DNA of 42,282 bases from Lachnospira sp. (GCA_028693195.1 JAQUVV010000003.1:1-42282), one strand, 5' to 3'. Counted from the stretch's first letter, positions 6,845 through 14,804 are shown. Notes: a model not told the origin generated them from the sequence alone. A program made the numbers and translations.

Positions 6845-7087
6845 ATGATAAAAGAAGTAGTAATCGATGAGAAATTTCAGCCTACTAAGGTTTTTGATGG
6901 GTTGAATGTTGGGGATATGATTAAAATCCCGTATGAAAAGGGGAGGCATGCCTCTTTAAGGTCTATTGCATCTCGAAAAAATAGAGATGAAAGATTGATG
7001 AAAAATTTAAAGGGTAAGATGGATAAAATGTATTGTGTGTCTAAGGAAGAGTTTCCAGGCTATACCACGATAATGAAAATAAAATAA
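6845..7087 (+). CDS. Hypothetical basic protein
   Basis: 80 residues (MIKEVVIDEKFQPTKVFDGL). Contains a short beta-type stretch (LNVGDMIKIPYE) and a lysine/arginine-rich helix (SIASRKNRDERLMKNLKGKM), compatible with nucleic-acid binding but not diagnostic. Positioned directly upstream of the LuxR-type regulator. Confidence 0.6.
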   Translation: MIKEVVIDEKFQPTKVFDGLNVGDMIKIPYEKGRHASLRSIASRKNRDERLMKNLKGKMDKMYCVSKEEFPGYTTIMKIK

Positions 7088-7104
7088 CCCCTGATTATGC
7101 GATT

Positions 7105-7470
7105 ATGGAAAGGATATTAACAGAATTAACTCCTGAATGCGAAATTACCGCACGACTTTATGCACAGGGGTATGAGAAAAAAGAGATTGCAAGTATGAAA
7201 TGCAGGGCTGTAAGTACTGTAAATAATCAACTGCAAAAAGTCTTTGAAACTCTACGGATAAGAAACGGCAGAGAATTAACGACTATGATTTATGAGAGAG
7301 TTACAGGTGTGAAACTAATGGATCTCTCTCCTTCAATGCGTGCAGCTGTTGCCTGCTGTTTATTATGTGTGTTTTCTCTCACATTCTTGCACCAGCAAGA
7401 TGTACAAAGAGCAAGAAGAATCAATAATCGAACGGAGACAAGGTATGACTATAGAAGAAATATTAAATAG
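7105..7470 (+). CDS. LuxR/GerE-type HTH protein with membrane segment
   Basis: 121 residues. Residues ~6-65 form a LuxR C-terminal helix-turn-helix (LTPECEITARLYAQGYEKKE, then IASMKCRAVSTVNNQLQKVF). A hydrophobic segment follows (AAVACCLLCVFSLTFLH, ~79-95), then a basic tail. A phage LuxR-type regulator anchored in the membrane is a recurrent design in Bacteroides phages. Its 3' end overlaps the start of the next gene. Target unknown. Confidence 0.78.
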   Translation: MERILTELTPECEITARLYAQGYEKKEIASMKCRAVSTVNNQLQKVFETLRIRNGRELTTMIYERVTGVKLMDLSPSMRAAVACCLLCVFSLTFLHQQDVQRARRINNRTETRYDYRRNIK

Positions 7471-7735
7471 TGGGGCGAATATCACTTTAGCAATCAAGTC
7501 AAACGACTTGAAAGAGTTTGCCGACTGTCTTGTAAAGAGGACTGCCGGAACAATAAAAGAATCCTTTATCAGACAGGATGAAGATTACCTTACTGTACAT
7601 GAAGCAAGCAAACTTCTTCATGTTGATAAGTCTACATTGTGGAGGTGGTCTAAAAATGGTTATTTATCTCCTATAGAAATAGGAGGAAGGCGGTTGTATC
7701 GAAAAAGCGATGTAGATACATTGTTGAATAAATAA
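7445..7735 (+). CDS. Excisionase/MerR-type helix-turn-helix protein
   Basis: 96 residues from ATG 7445 (MTIEEILNSGANITLAIKSN); an in-frame ATG at 7400 would add 15 residues. The C-terminal half is a HTH_17 winged-helix domain: YLTVHEASKLLHVDKSTLWR, then WSKNGYLSPIEIGGRRLYRK. Such proteins are excisionase-like DNA-binding factors. It overlaps the LuxR gene in another frame, suggesting coupled translation. Possible Xis or transcription factor; no integrase is seen nearby to decide. Confidence 0.75.
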   Translation: MTIEEILNSGANITLAIKSNDLKEFADCLVKRTAGTIKESFIRQDEDYLTVHEASKLLHVDKSTLWRWSKNGYLSPIEIGGRRLYRKSDVDTLLNK

Positions 7736-7764
7736 TAGAATAATTAATTTATAATTATGCGATT

Positions 7765-8352
7765 ATGAGCACTCCAATGATTTATACTAAAATTGCTAAT
7801 ATATTGAAAGAGACGAAGGCTATTTCTAAGACTGAAAGAAATCAGCAGCAGGGGTTTAAGTTTCGTGGAATAGATAACGTAATGAATGAGCTTCACGAAA
7901 TATTTTCAAAGAACGAAGTATTTATTCTACAAGAAGTTCAGGCGTTTACGACAGAGAACCGAATTACCAAGAATGGTGGTACTAACACTTTTACCAGAGC
8001 TACCATTAAGTTTAAATATACCACAACAGACGGCTCTTTTGTTGAAACAATTAATGTAGGAGAAGCTATGGATAGCGGGGATAAGGGAATGAATAAAGCG
8101 ATGAGTATTGCCTTGAAGTATTCATTGTTGCAAATGTTTCTTATTCCAACAGAAGAACAAAAAGATCCGGATGCCGAAATACCTGAAGAAACTGATTATA
8201 TGGCGATGGCTATTCAAGAAATAGACGGTGCGCAGAGTATTCAAACACTTACTTCTATCTATAATAGCTATGCTATGTTTCAATCAAATAAGGATTTTGT
8301 CTCTCGATTAAGTGTGAAACGTAAAGAGCTGGAAGCACATGGAGCTAAGTAA
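7765..8352 (+). CDS. erf: ERF-family single-strand annealing recombinase
   Basis: 195 residues. The N-terminal two thirds carry the ERF pattern: QGFKFRGIDNVMNELHEIFS near the start and GEAMDSGDKGMNKAMSIALK followed by YSLL. ERF proteins anneal complementary ssDNA in phage recombination and replication. The start is at a GATTATG context. The neighbouring exonuclease gene overlaps by 14 bases, giving a classic exonuclease-annealase pair. Confidence 0.9.
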   Translation: MSTPMIYTKIANILKETKAISKTERNQQQGFKFRGIDNVMNELHEIFSKNEVFILQEVQAFTTENRITKNGGTNTFTRATIKFKYTTTDGSFVETINVGEAMDSGDKGMNKAMSIALKYSLLQMFLIPTEEQKDPDAEIPEETDYMAMAIQEIDGAQSIQTLTSIYNSYAMFQSNKDFVSRLSVKRKELEAHGAK

Positions 8353-9241
8353 ATCAAATGTCATTTTTGACCAAGAGGCACACACATATGAATTATGCGG
8401 AGTGCCTCTTTCCGGTATAACGAGTGTTATAACAAGACATTTGTTTCCAAGGAAGTATGATAATGTCCCGAAATATATTTTAGATAATGCAGCGCAAAGA
8501 GGTTCTTTCATTCATGAACAAATAGAATTGGCTGATAGTCTGGGCATTGTTCCACCTTGTGATGAAGCCCAAAACTATCTTGAGCAGATCAAGAAAGAAG
8601 GGCTGGTGGTTGAAGACAGTGAATACCTCGTTTCAGACAACAAACACTATGCTAGTTGTATAGATAAGGTTTTTCGCAAAAATGAGACGACTTTTCATCT
8701 GGGTGATATTAAGACTACATACAAGTTGGATAAAGAGTATGTCCGTTGGCAATTATCAATTTGCGCATACCTTTTTGAATTGCAAAATGCAGGTGCAAAG
8801 GTTGAGCGATTGCTGGGGATATGGCTCAGAGGTGACAAAGTTGATTTTGTAGATGTAGAAAGAATACCTAATGAAATAATAGTCCATTTATTGGCTTGTG
8901 ACTTAGCTGATACGCAATTTATTAATCCTTATGCTTTACCGGAGAAGGAAGGTAATTTACCTGCAAAATACCAAGATATGGAACAGGCTATTTTGGAAAT
9001 TGATGAACAGGCAAAGTTTTGGGCAGATAAAAAGAAAGAGCTTATTGAAGGCGTTATGAAAGAAATGATTGCTGCGGGTGTGTATAATTGGAAAGGTGAG
9101 AATATTCAATTTGTACGTAAAAAGGATAGCATCAGAAATGACTTTGATAAGAAGGCTTTTGAAAAAGACCATTCTGATTTGTATAAGAAGTATTTGAAGG
9201 AAACTCCTGTCGTTGGGAGTGTAACATTAAAGATAAGTTAG
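8339..9241 (+). CDS. PD-(D/E)XK exonuclease (RecB/Cas4-like)
   Basis: 300 residues. Nuclease motifs in order: GSFIHEQIE (~residues 58-66), CIDKVF (D), LGDIKTTYKL (D-x-K) and VRWQLSICAYLFE (Q-x-x-x-Y helix). This arrangement is typical of phage exonucleases that make the 3' ssDNA used by the ERF annealase encoded just upstream. The C-terminal third is helical and charged. Confidence 0.85.
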   Translation: MELSKSNVIFDQEAHTYELCGVPLSGITSVITRHLFPRKYDNVPKYILDNAAQRGSFIHEQIELADSLGIVPPCDEAQNYLEQIKKEGLVVEDSEYLVSDNKHYASCIDKVFRKNETTFHLGDIKTTYKLDKEYVRWQLSICAYLFELQNAGAKVERLLGIWLRGDKVDFVDVERIPNEIIVHLLACDLADTQFINPYALPEKEGNLPAKYQDMEQAILEIDEQAKFWADKKKELIEGVMKEMIAAGVYNWKGENIQFVRKKDSIRNDFDKKAFEKDHSDLYKKYLKETPVVGSVTLKIS

Positions 9242-9243
9242 TT

Positions 9244-9555
9244 ATGAGTAATTTATTCGGCAGTATCTGTTTGAGCGAGATACCTCGTGAGCAGATGAAA
9301 AAAGTGATTTGCAAAGATGGTAAAGAACGCATCTTTGTGAATGTATGGGTGGGTGAGAGAAAAGAACCTGCCACATTTGGAAACAATACTTACACCCACT
9401 ATGTCTCTTGTGCACCGAAGAAATGGGAAAGAGTAGAAGGCACAAACTATTTCTTAGGTGATTTACAGACTTATAATCCACAGCCGAGCACACCGACGGT
9501 TGAACAGGTCGCAAATGCACCAAGTGTGTCACCGGAAGATGATTTACCATTTTAA
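9244..9555 (+). CDS. SSB-like ssDNA-binding protein
   Basis: 103 residues. A compact beta-rich body (ICLSEIPREQMKKVICKDGK ... YTHYVSCAPKKWERVEG) is followed by a proline-rich linker and an acidic tip EDDLPF. That tip closely resembles the SSB C-terminal interaction tail (DDDIPF). Not a canonical OB-fold by eye, but context (recombination cluster) and the tail support ssDNA binding. Confidence 0.65.
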   Translation: MSNLFGSICLSEIPREQMKKVICKDGKERIFVNVWVGERKEPATFGNNTYTHYVSCAPKKWERVEGTNYFLGDLQTYNPQPSTPTVEQVANAPSVSPEDDLPF

Positions 9556-9574
9556 TAACTTAAAAATAATCAAT

Positions 9575-9886
9575 ATGGACTTTTTTAAAACAATTGAGAG
9601 CCAATCAAACATTCTCAAAAAGGAAGTTTTAGAGAAAGAGGATATATCATTTCTTACTGTAGCTGATGATGGTGAGCATGTTTTTTGCGCAGGTGCCGGA
9701 GATCCTAATAGGATAGCACGTTCGATATTGAATGTGCTGAAACGTGATAAGTTGCTACAGCGAGCATTTAGAGAAGAAATTGAAGTTGATAATCAGCGGA
9801 AGAGCAAAGTTAAAGTTATGGTTGTTAAAACGAATAATGTTGAAGATATAAAGAAAGTGATAGATGAGATTAAGAATAGCTTATGA
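9575..9886 (+). CDS. Hypothetical protein of the recombination cluster
   Basis: 103 residues from ATG 9575 (MDFFKTIESQSNILKKEVLE); the upstream in-frame extension overlaps the SSB-like gene and is unlikely. Alpha/beta composition (FLTVADDGEHVFCAGAGDPN). Its stop overlaps the next start by ATGA. Unknown function. Confidence 0.65.
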   Translation: MDFFKTIESQSNILKKEVLEKEDISFLTVADDGEHVFCAGAGDPNRIARSILNVLKRDKLLQRAFREEIEVDNQRKSKVKVMVVKTNNVEDIKKVIDEIKNSL

Positions 9887-10320
9887 TTTTCGATTTAAGA
9901 AACGAATATCAGATACCCAAGTTTAAGGAATATGTAGATAAGCTGTTAGCAGACAAGTCGGTAGTTGAAATAAAGAAAAAAATACCAAACAGAACTTTAG
10001 CGCAAAATAGCTACTTACATCTGCTTCTAGGGTATTTTGGTAGTGAATACGGTTGCAGTCTTAATGAAGTCAAAATAGACTTTTATAAAAGGACTTGCAA
10101 CCGTGATTTATTTGAGAGAAAGTGTATCAACAAGAAGGGTAAAGAAGTAACCTATTTAAGAAGTTCAGCAGAGCTGACAACAGATGAAATGAAGCTTACT
10201 ATTGATCGCTTTCGTAATTGGAGTTCATCAGTTGCCGGTATCTATTTACCTGCGGCGAACGAACATCAAATGTTAATCTACGCCCAACAAGCAATTGAAT
10301 ATAATAAAGAATTTATTTAA
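9883..10320 (+). CDS. NinB-like recombination protein
   Basis: 145 residues. The RTLAQNSYLHLLLG motif (~residues 37-50) corresponds to the R-S-L-x-Q-N signature of NinB/Orf proteins, which bind SSB-coated ssDNA in lambda. The C-terminal helices (SSAELTTDEMKLTIDRFRNW) match the general NinB layout. A NinG homologue is encoded shortly downstream, as in lambda. Assignment by pattern only. Confidence 0.65.
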   Translation: MIFDLRNEYQIPKFKEYVDKLLADKSVVEIKKKIPNRTLAQNSYLHLLLGYFGSEYGCSLNEVKIDFYKRTCNRDLFERKCINKKGKEVTYLRSSAELTTDEMKLTIDRFRNWSSSVAGIYLPAANEHQMLIYAQQAIEYNKEFI

Positions 10321-10330
10321 TAATTAGCTT

Positions 10331-10384
10331 ATGGAAAAATTTTTAGGTCAAGCAATCTTGGAAAAAGATAGATGGCAATTTTGA
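10331..10384 (+). CDS. Possible 17-residue leader ORF
   Basis: ATG 10331 to TGA 10382-10384 encodes MEKFLGQAILEKDRWQF and overlaps the ATG of the next gene (10372) in another frame. It could couple translation. Low confidence. Confidence 0.3.
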   Translation: MEKFLGQAILEKDRWQF

Positions 10385-10701
10385 AGAATTTCAAAGCAAA
10401 AGTCAATCAGGACATTAAGAGGAATAAAGAAGAGAATGGGAGCAGGGTAGATAACTATTCGCAAGTTGTTGATTCTAACCTGCCAAAGTCTTTCAAACTG
10501 TTTATCCCGCTTTTTAAAGGCTTTGCCTGTGAAGAGATAGAAGTCGAGATTTATGCAGATGTAGACGGACGTAATGTTTCTCTGTCTCTAGTCTCTGCCG
10601 GTGCTAATGAAGCGATTGAGGAATATAAAAACAGAGTCATTGATGAGCAGCCTGATGCTATCAGAGACATTGCTCCTGATATTGTGATTATTGAAGTATA
10701 A
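10372..10701 (+). CDS. Hypothetical protein
   Basis: 109 residues. Basic N-terminus (MAILKNFKAKVNQDIKRNKE), beta-type middle (KLFIPLFKGFACEEIEVEIY) and acidic C-terminus (DIAPDIVIIEV). No recognised family. Located between the NinB-like and NinG genes. Confidence 0.6.
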   Translation: MAILKNFKAKVNQDIKRNKEENGSRVDNYSQVVDSNLPKSFKLFIPLFKGFACEEIEVEIYADVDGRNVSLSLVSAGANEAIEEYKNRVIDEQPDAIRDIAPDIVIIEV

Positions 10702-10727
10702 AGGAGGTGTTTCCATTGAATTAGTTA

Positions 10728-10785
10728 GCAGCCCCGAAAATGAGAATTATAAAATGTAGAAGTATTACTTAGTACTCGGGGCTGC
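10728..10785 (+). repeat. 10-bp perfect hairpin
   Basis: GCAGCCCCGA (10728-10737) is perfectly complementary to TCGGGGCTGC (10776-10785), enclosing a 38-base AT-rich loop. No T-run follows. It ends four bases before the tRNA-like element and may be part of the same RNA. Confidence 0.7.
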
Positions 10786-10789
10786 AAGC

Positions 10790-10870
10790 GGGCGGTTATA
10801 TTTTCGTTGGCTGAAATTACGGTGAGGTGAGCAATATTCCGTGAGGCTGGTTCGACTCCGGCACCGTCCA
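10790..10870 (+). tRNA. tRNA-like element, amino acid undetermined
   Basis: The 7-bp acceptor stem GGGCGGT (10790-10796) pairs with ACCGTCC (10863-10869), directly abutting a 5-bp T arm GCTGG-TTCGACT-CCGGC, with discriminator A. The antisense frame reads DGAGVEPAS, a well-known signature of spurious ORFs over tRNA genes. The D arm is weak. The anticodon-arm position forms TACGG/CCGTG but encloses 16 rather than 7 bases, so no anticodon can be assigned. Interpretation: degenerate tRNA, tRNA with a 9-base insertion, or tRNA mimic. Confidence 0.5.
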
Positions 10871-10887
10871 CACTATACAGATTTATT

Positions 10888-11352
10888 ATGCTATACAAGT
10901 ACAAGAAGAAAAAAGACAAACCTTTGTCTGATAAGGCAGGGGTGAGAGTTAAGAAGAAGCCGGATTATAAGAAGAAGCTGGATGAAGTTTTCTCAAAATA
11001 TATCCGGCTTAAATATGCAATGCCGAACGGGATGTGCAAGTGTATAAGTTGTGGCTCTTTCAAGCATTGGAAGGAAATTCAAAACGGGCATTATATGTCA
11101 AGGCGGTATATGTCAACCCGTTTTGATGAAGATAACTGCCGACCGCAATGTGTGGCTTGCAATATATTCAATCAAGGTAATGCGCAGATGTATAGACGTG
11201 GGCTTATAGCCCAGATCGGAGAACAGCGGGTGGACTTAGTAGAATATAAAGCAAAGAACACTTCTAAACATTATACATATTTTGAGTATAAGGAATTATT
11301 TAAATACTATTCCGTTTTAGTGGATAAATTAAGAAAGGAGAAAGGAATATGA
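10888..11352 (+). CDS. ninG: NinG-like recombination protein
   Basis: 154 residues. Basic N-terminus, then zinc-binding-like CKCISC (~49-54), the NinG/Rap core QNGHYMSRRYMSTRFDEDN and QCVACN, followed by GNAQMYRRGL. NinG (Rap) nucleases resolve recombination intermediates in lambda-type recombination. It fits the ERF/exonuclease/NinB set upstream. It overlaps the next gene by ATGA. Confidence 0.85.
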   Translation: MLYKYKKKKDKPLSDKAGVRVKKKPDYKKKLDEVFSKYIRLKYAMPNGMCKCISCGSFKHWKEIQNGHYMSRRYMSTRFDEDNCRPQCVACNIFNQGNAQMYRRGLIAQIGEQRVDLVEYKAKNTSKHYTYFEYKELFKYYSVLVDKLRKEKGI

Positions 11353-11546
11353 AACTAACAGATGAAAGCCCTATGCCTTTTGGAAAGTATAAAGGTGAGA
11401 AGATGGCCAATGTACCTGCATCATATCTAAAGTGGATTTATGACGAATGGACATTACCGAATCCGCGTTCTGGGTTTGTTAATAACGATGTAAAAGAATA
11501 TATTGAAGAAAATCTTGATGTTATTCAAGAGGAGATAATAGAGTAG
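11349..11546 (+). CDS. DUF3820 protein
   Basis: 65 residues. The core PMPFGKYKGEKMANVPASYL followed by KWIYDEW is the DUF3820 signature; the motif is also found attached to exonucleases. It lies between NinG and the helicase with overlapping ends. Predicted accessory DNA-metabolism protein. Confidence 0.8.
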   Translation: MKLTDESPMPFGKYKGEKMANVPASYLKWIYDEWTLPNPRSGFVNNDVKEYIEENLDVIQEEIIE

Positions 11547-11551
11547 TGGGC

Positions 11552-13759
11552 ATGTTTAAGCTTCGAGATTATCAGCAGGCTGCATCCGATAAGGCTGTAG
11601 CCTTTTTTATGGACAAAAAGAAAGACCATAACGCTATCATGGTTTTGCCTACAGGATGCCATGCAAAAGGTTCTAAAATCCTAATGTATGACGGTTCAAT
11701 CAAGTATGTTGAAGATGTAAAAGTCGGAGATGAACTTGTTGGCGATGATGGTAGTAAACGCACAGTATTGGAACTTCATAGAGGGGTAGATAAGCTTTAT
11801 GAGATTACACCAATAAAAGGTGAGTCATTTATCGTAAATGGAGGTCACATACTTTCTTTGTATAAAACGAATGAGGGTAAGAACTTCCCATCATGTATGC
11901 CGAGGGTTGACGAAATTTCCGTAGATGAATATCTTAAAACAAGCAACAATTACAAACATCTTCATAAGTTAAGAAAACCGGAATTTGTAGATTTCGGCAA
12001 CGAAACAAAGTCTGTGATTGAGCCTTATTTCCTTGGTCTTTATCTTGGTGACGGTTGTTCTGTTAATGGTATTGATATAACCTCTCAACGGAAAGAAGTG
12101 GAGGGTTTTCTATATTCTTTCGCTGCAAGGTATGGTATGAAAGTAAGAAAAGCCACAAAGAAAAATAATTTAGCTTCTACTTACAGCCTTTCAAATATTA
12201 AAGTCAGCCGTTCAAATCCTAACCCAATTATAGTATTCTTGGACGAATTGGGGCTTACAGGATTGACTTCTGCGTTCAAATTCATACCAACTCATTATAA
12301 GACGGCTTCAAAATGCGATAGATTAGAATTGCTTGCAGGATTGCTTGATACAGATTCCTATTACGATAACAACAAAAACACCTATGAATATTGCACCAAA
12401 TCAGAGCAACTGGCAGATGATATAATATTCTTATGTCGTTCTCTTGGTCTTTTCTGCGGAAATAAAACATGGAAAATAGTAAATGGTGAAACGTATTATC
12501 GTATGTCGATAACTGGAGAACTTGACATGATACCTACCAAAGTTAAAATCAGAAAAGGAAAGCCACGTTTACAAAAGAAAAATGTTCTTGTAACAGGATT
12601 TACAGTAAAATACTTAGGACGTGGTAATTATTATGGCTTTACGATTGATGGTAATCATTTATACTGCGATGGTCAATTTTTCATACACCATAACAGCGGA
12701 AAGAGCCTTATTATAGCAGATATAGCTTCTAGGCTTAAAGGTCACACTTTAGTATTTCAGCCGTCACGTGAAATTCTGGAGCAGAACTACAAAAAGCTAT
12801 GTTCTTATGGAATACTAGACTGCTCTATTTATTCAGCTTCTTTTAACTCTAAGCAAATAAATAGAATAACATTTGCCACGATAGGAAGCGTTAAAAGTAA
12901 ACCTGACCTGTTTACTCATTTTGAAGCTATAATCATAGATGAATGCCATTTAGTCAACCCTAAAGATGGAATGTATAAAACATTCCTAGAAACAGTTACA
13001 TGCAAGGTATTAGGGCTTACAGCCACTCCTTATCGTTTAAGTTCATCACAAGGATTTGGTTCAATGTTGAAGTTTATCACCCGCACCCGTCCGGCCATCT
13101 TCAAAGAGGTGATTTATCAGGTGCAAATATCTACCCTTTTGGATATGGGGTATCTCTCAAAACTGAACTATTATCCGATGAATCCGATTGGATGGAACGA
13201 ACTCAATTTAAAGGTGAATACTACCGGTGCCGATTATACGGACAAATCAGTACAAAAAGAGTATGAACGAATAGACTTCTATAGCTATCTTGTTCATATT
13301 GTCCAGAGACTGATGAATCCTAAAACAGGAGGAAAACGGAAAGGCATATTGGTATTTACTCGGTTTCTGAAAGAAGCGGAGCGATTAACGTGGTCCATAC
13401 CTGGTTGTGCTATCGTCTCAGGAGATACCCCTAAGGGTGAACGTGAAAGAATTTTGGAGGCGTTCAAATCAGGTGAAATACAGGTAGTGGCGAATGTCGG
13501 TGTATTGGTTTGCGGATTCGATTACCCAGAGCTAGACACAATTGTTATTGCACGTCCTACCATGTCATTAGCACTATATTACCAAATAGTAGGCAGAGCC
13601 ATTAGGCCACATCCGGACAAGAAAGAAGGCTGGATAGTTGATTTGGCCGGAAACATAAATAGATTTGGGAAAGTAGGAGATTTGAAGTTGGTAGATGGTG
13701 GTAATGGAAAATGGGCTGTTTACTCTAGGGGCAGACAGTTAACTAATATAAGATTTTAA
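11552..13759 (+). CDS. SF2 DEAD/DEAH-like helicase, interrupted by an intein
   Basis: Precursor of 735 residues from ATG 11552 (MFKLRDYQQAASDKAVAFFM); a GTG at 11546 would add two residues. The intein occupies residues 36-381; splicing would give a 389-residue helicase. Extein motifs: Q-like motif and Walker A (LPTG^SGKSLI, interrupted after PTG), DEAH box as IIIDECH, motif III LTATPYR, and motif VI YYQIVGRAIRPHP. Compact UvsW/RecG-like SF2 helicases of this size act in phage recombination-dependent replication. Because Walker A is split, the protein cannot bind ATP until the intein is removed. Confidence 0.9.
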   Translation: MFKLRDYQQAASDKAVAFFMDKKKDHNAIMVLPTGCHAKGSKILMYDGSIKYVEDVKVGDELVGDDGSKRTVLELHRGVDKLYEITPIKGESFIVNGGHILSLYKTNEGKNFPSCMPRVDEISVDEYLKTSNNYKHLHKLRKPEFVDFGNETKSVIEPYFLGLYLGDGCSVNGIDITSQRKEVEGFLYSFAARYGMKVRKATKKNNLASTYSLSNIKVSRSNPNPIIVFLDELGLTGLTSAFKFIPTHYKTASKCDRLELLAGLLDTDSYYDNNKNTYEYCTKSEQLADDIIFLCRSLGLFCGNKTWKIVNGETYYRMSITGELDMIPTKVKIRKGKPRLQKKNVLVTGFTVKYLGRGNYYGFTIDGNHLYCDGQFFIHHNSGKSLIIADIASRLKGHTLVFQPSREILEQNYKKLCSYGILDCSIYSASFNSKQINRITFATIGSVKSKPDLFTHFEAIIIDECHLVNPKDGMYKTFLETVTCKVLGLTATPYRLSSSQGFGSMLKFITRTRPAIFKEVIYQVQISTLLDMGYLSKLNYYPMNPIGWNELNLKVNTTGADYTDKSVQKEYERIDFYSYLVHIVQRLMNPKTGGKRKGILVFTRFLKEAERLTWSIPGCAIVSGDTPKGERERILEAFKSGEIQVVANVGVLVCGFDYPELDTIVIARPTMSLALYYQIVGRAIRPHPDKKEGWIVDLAGNINRFGKVGDLKLVDGGNGKWAVYSRGRQLTNIRF
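11657..12694 (+). mobile_element. Intein with LAGLIDADG endonuclease in the helicase P-loop
   Basis: 346 residues from Cys1 (CHAKGSKILMYDGSIKYVED) to a terminal His-His-Asn, followed by extein Ser. Splicing blocks visible: A (VKVGDELVGDDG), B-like (FIVNGGHILSL), F/G (GFTIDGNHLYCDGQFFIHHN). Two LAGLIDADG-type motifs, FLGLYLGDG and LLAGLLDTDS, keep their aspartates, so homing activity is plausible. It is colinear with the intein at 22298-23323 (shared KVGD, VN..HILSL, LGL.LGDG, LELLAGLLDTD, ..HN). Confidence 0.93.
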
Positions 13760-13794
13760 GATAAATGATTATAGCTGTTTGAATAAATGAAATT

Positions 13795-13905
13795 ATGATT
13801 ATGGATTATCAAAAACAAATAAAGATACTATACGGGAGAAGAAAAGCATTAAAAAAGCCATACTTTGATAATATACAGAAAGAAAATAATGAAAATCCTT
13901 TTTGA
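13795..13905 (+). CDS. Small basic protein
   Basis: 36 residues (MIMDYQKQIKILYGRRKALK, then KPYFDNIQKENNENPF), starting in the local GATTATG-type context and ending two bases before the next ATG. Lys/Arg-rich. Unknown; too short for a family call. Confidence 0.45.
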   Translation: MIMDYQKQIKILYGRRKALKKPYFDNIQKENNENPF

Positions 13906-13907
13906 TT

Positions 13908-14804
13908 ATGGCAAGACCAACGAAACAAGGTCTTGAATACTTTTCATTTGATACGGATTTTTTTTCAGATGTGAAAATTCGAAGAATATCAAGGGCATGT
14001 GGCCCAGCTTCGACTTCTATACTAATCTGCCTGCTGTGTAATATCTACAGAGATAAGGGGTATTATATTTCGTGGGATGAGAATTTACCTTTTGTAGTGG
14101 CTGACACTGTTGGTACTACCGAGGGTGCTGTAGAAGAAGTGGTAAAGAAAGCTATACAGGTAGGATTCTTCGACAAAGAACTGTTTGATAAATACCAAAT
14201 CCTTACTTCAAACGGTATTCAAAACCGATTTAAAAGTGCAGTTACAAGACGTCAGGAAATTGAATATGTAGTAGATTATTTAGTTTCTGAACGCAAAAAT
14301 GAAGTTATTGCATACAAAAACGAAGTTATTGATGACAGAAGTACACAAAGTAAAGTAAAAGTAAAGAGAAAGAATAATATATCCCCCTCACCCCCTTTAA
14401 AAGGGGGATGTCGAATAAAAAAAAGCGATCCTAAGAAAATAAATTCTAAAGCTCGCTTTCTTTTTGAGGAACATTTTAAAAGTGTTTTTTCCGATACTTA
14501 CTACTGGACGGCTAAAGATGCCGGTGCAATGTCTCAATTACTTAAGAAACTTACATTCTCACGTGAGCAAAAGAACTTGCCCGTGGATGATGATTCTGTT
14601 TTGTACGCGCTTGAATACTTCCTTTCCCAAATCAAAGAGGGGTGGATATTTGAAAATTTCAGCGTAACTAATATCAATTCAAAGTTTAACGAAATCGTCT
14701 CGCAGGCTAAAAAGTCTCATTCTGCCAAGCCTGATGTCGGCATTGTCCTTAGAGACAATTCGGTTGACAAATATTCAAATGATGATGAAAAATGGAAACG
14801 ATAA
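13908..14804 (+). CDS. Lin1244/DUF4373-type replication initiator (DnaD-like)
   Basis: 298 residues from ATG 13908. The N-terminus MARPTKQGLEYFSFDTDFFS then ILICLLCNIYRDKGYYISWD is the Lin1244/Lin1753 N-terminal domain (DUF4373) of Bacteroides phage replisome organisers. A basic linker carries a duplicated KNEVI motif and an SPSPPLKGG segment. The C-terminal region is helical and would contact the loader. The helicase-loader gene overlaps its end by 13 bases, supporting an initiator-loader pair. Confidence 0.8.
   Translation: MARPTKQGLEYFSFDTDFFSDVKIRRISRACGPASTSILICLLCNIYRDKGYYISWDENLPFVVADTVGTTEGAVEEVVKKAIQVGFFDKELFDKYQILTSNGIQNRFKSAVTRRQEIEYVVDYLVSERKNEVIAYKNEVIDDRSTQSKVKVKRKNNISPSPPLKGGCRIKKSDPKKINSKARFLFEEHFKSVFSDTYYWTAKDAGAMSQLLKKLTFSREQKNLPVDDDSVLYALEYFLSQIKEGWIFENFSVTNINSKFNEIVSQAKKSHSAKPDVGIVLRDNSVDKYSNDDEKWKR
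14294..14331 (+). repeat. Tandem 17-base repeat inside the initiator gene
   Basis: CAAAAAYGAAGTTATTG occurs at 14294-14310 and 14315-14331 with one mismatch and 21-base period (exactly seven codons). It could be iteron-like, since phage origins often lie within initiator genes, or simply a short coding duplication. Confidence 0.6.
14381..14409. repeat. C/G palindrome inside the initiator gene
   Basis: ATCCCCC (14381-14387) and CCCCCTTT (14391-14398) can each pair with AAAGGGGG/GGGGGAT (14400-14409), giving two alternative hairpins. It encodes the linker SPSPPLKGG. The composition is unlike the surrounding AT-rich DNA and resembles dispersed palindromic repeats seen in many bacteria. Confidence 0.65.

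Noticed and set aside
10725-10919. Minus-strand ORF of 64 codons containing DGAGVEPAS
   Set aside because: This peptide is a typical antisense-tRNA artefact; it was used as support for the tRNA-like element instead.
13823-13832. Extra repressor half-site (AAAGATAC) in the helicase-initiator gap
   Set aside because: Only one half-site is present; no matching GTATC at the right spacing.
14381-14409. Rho-independent terminator
   Set aside because: The palindrome is within an intact coding frame and lacks a T-run on either strand.
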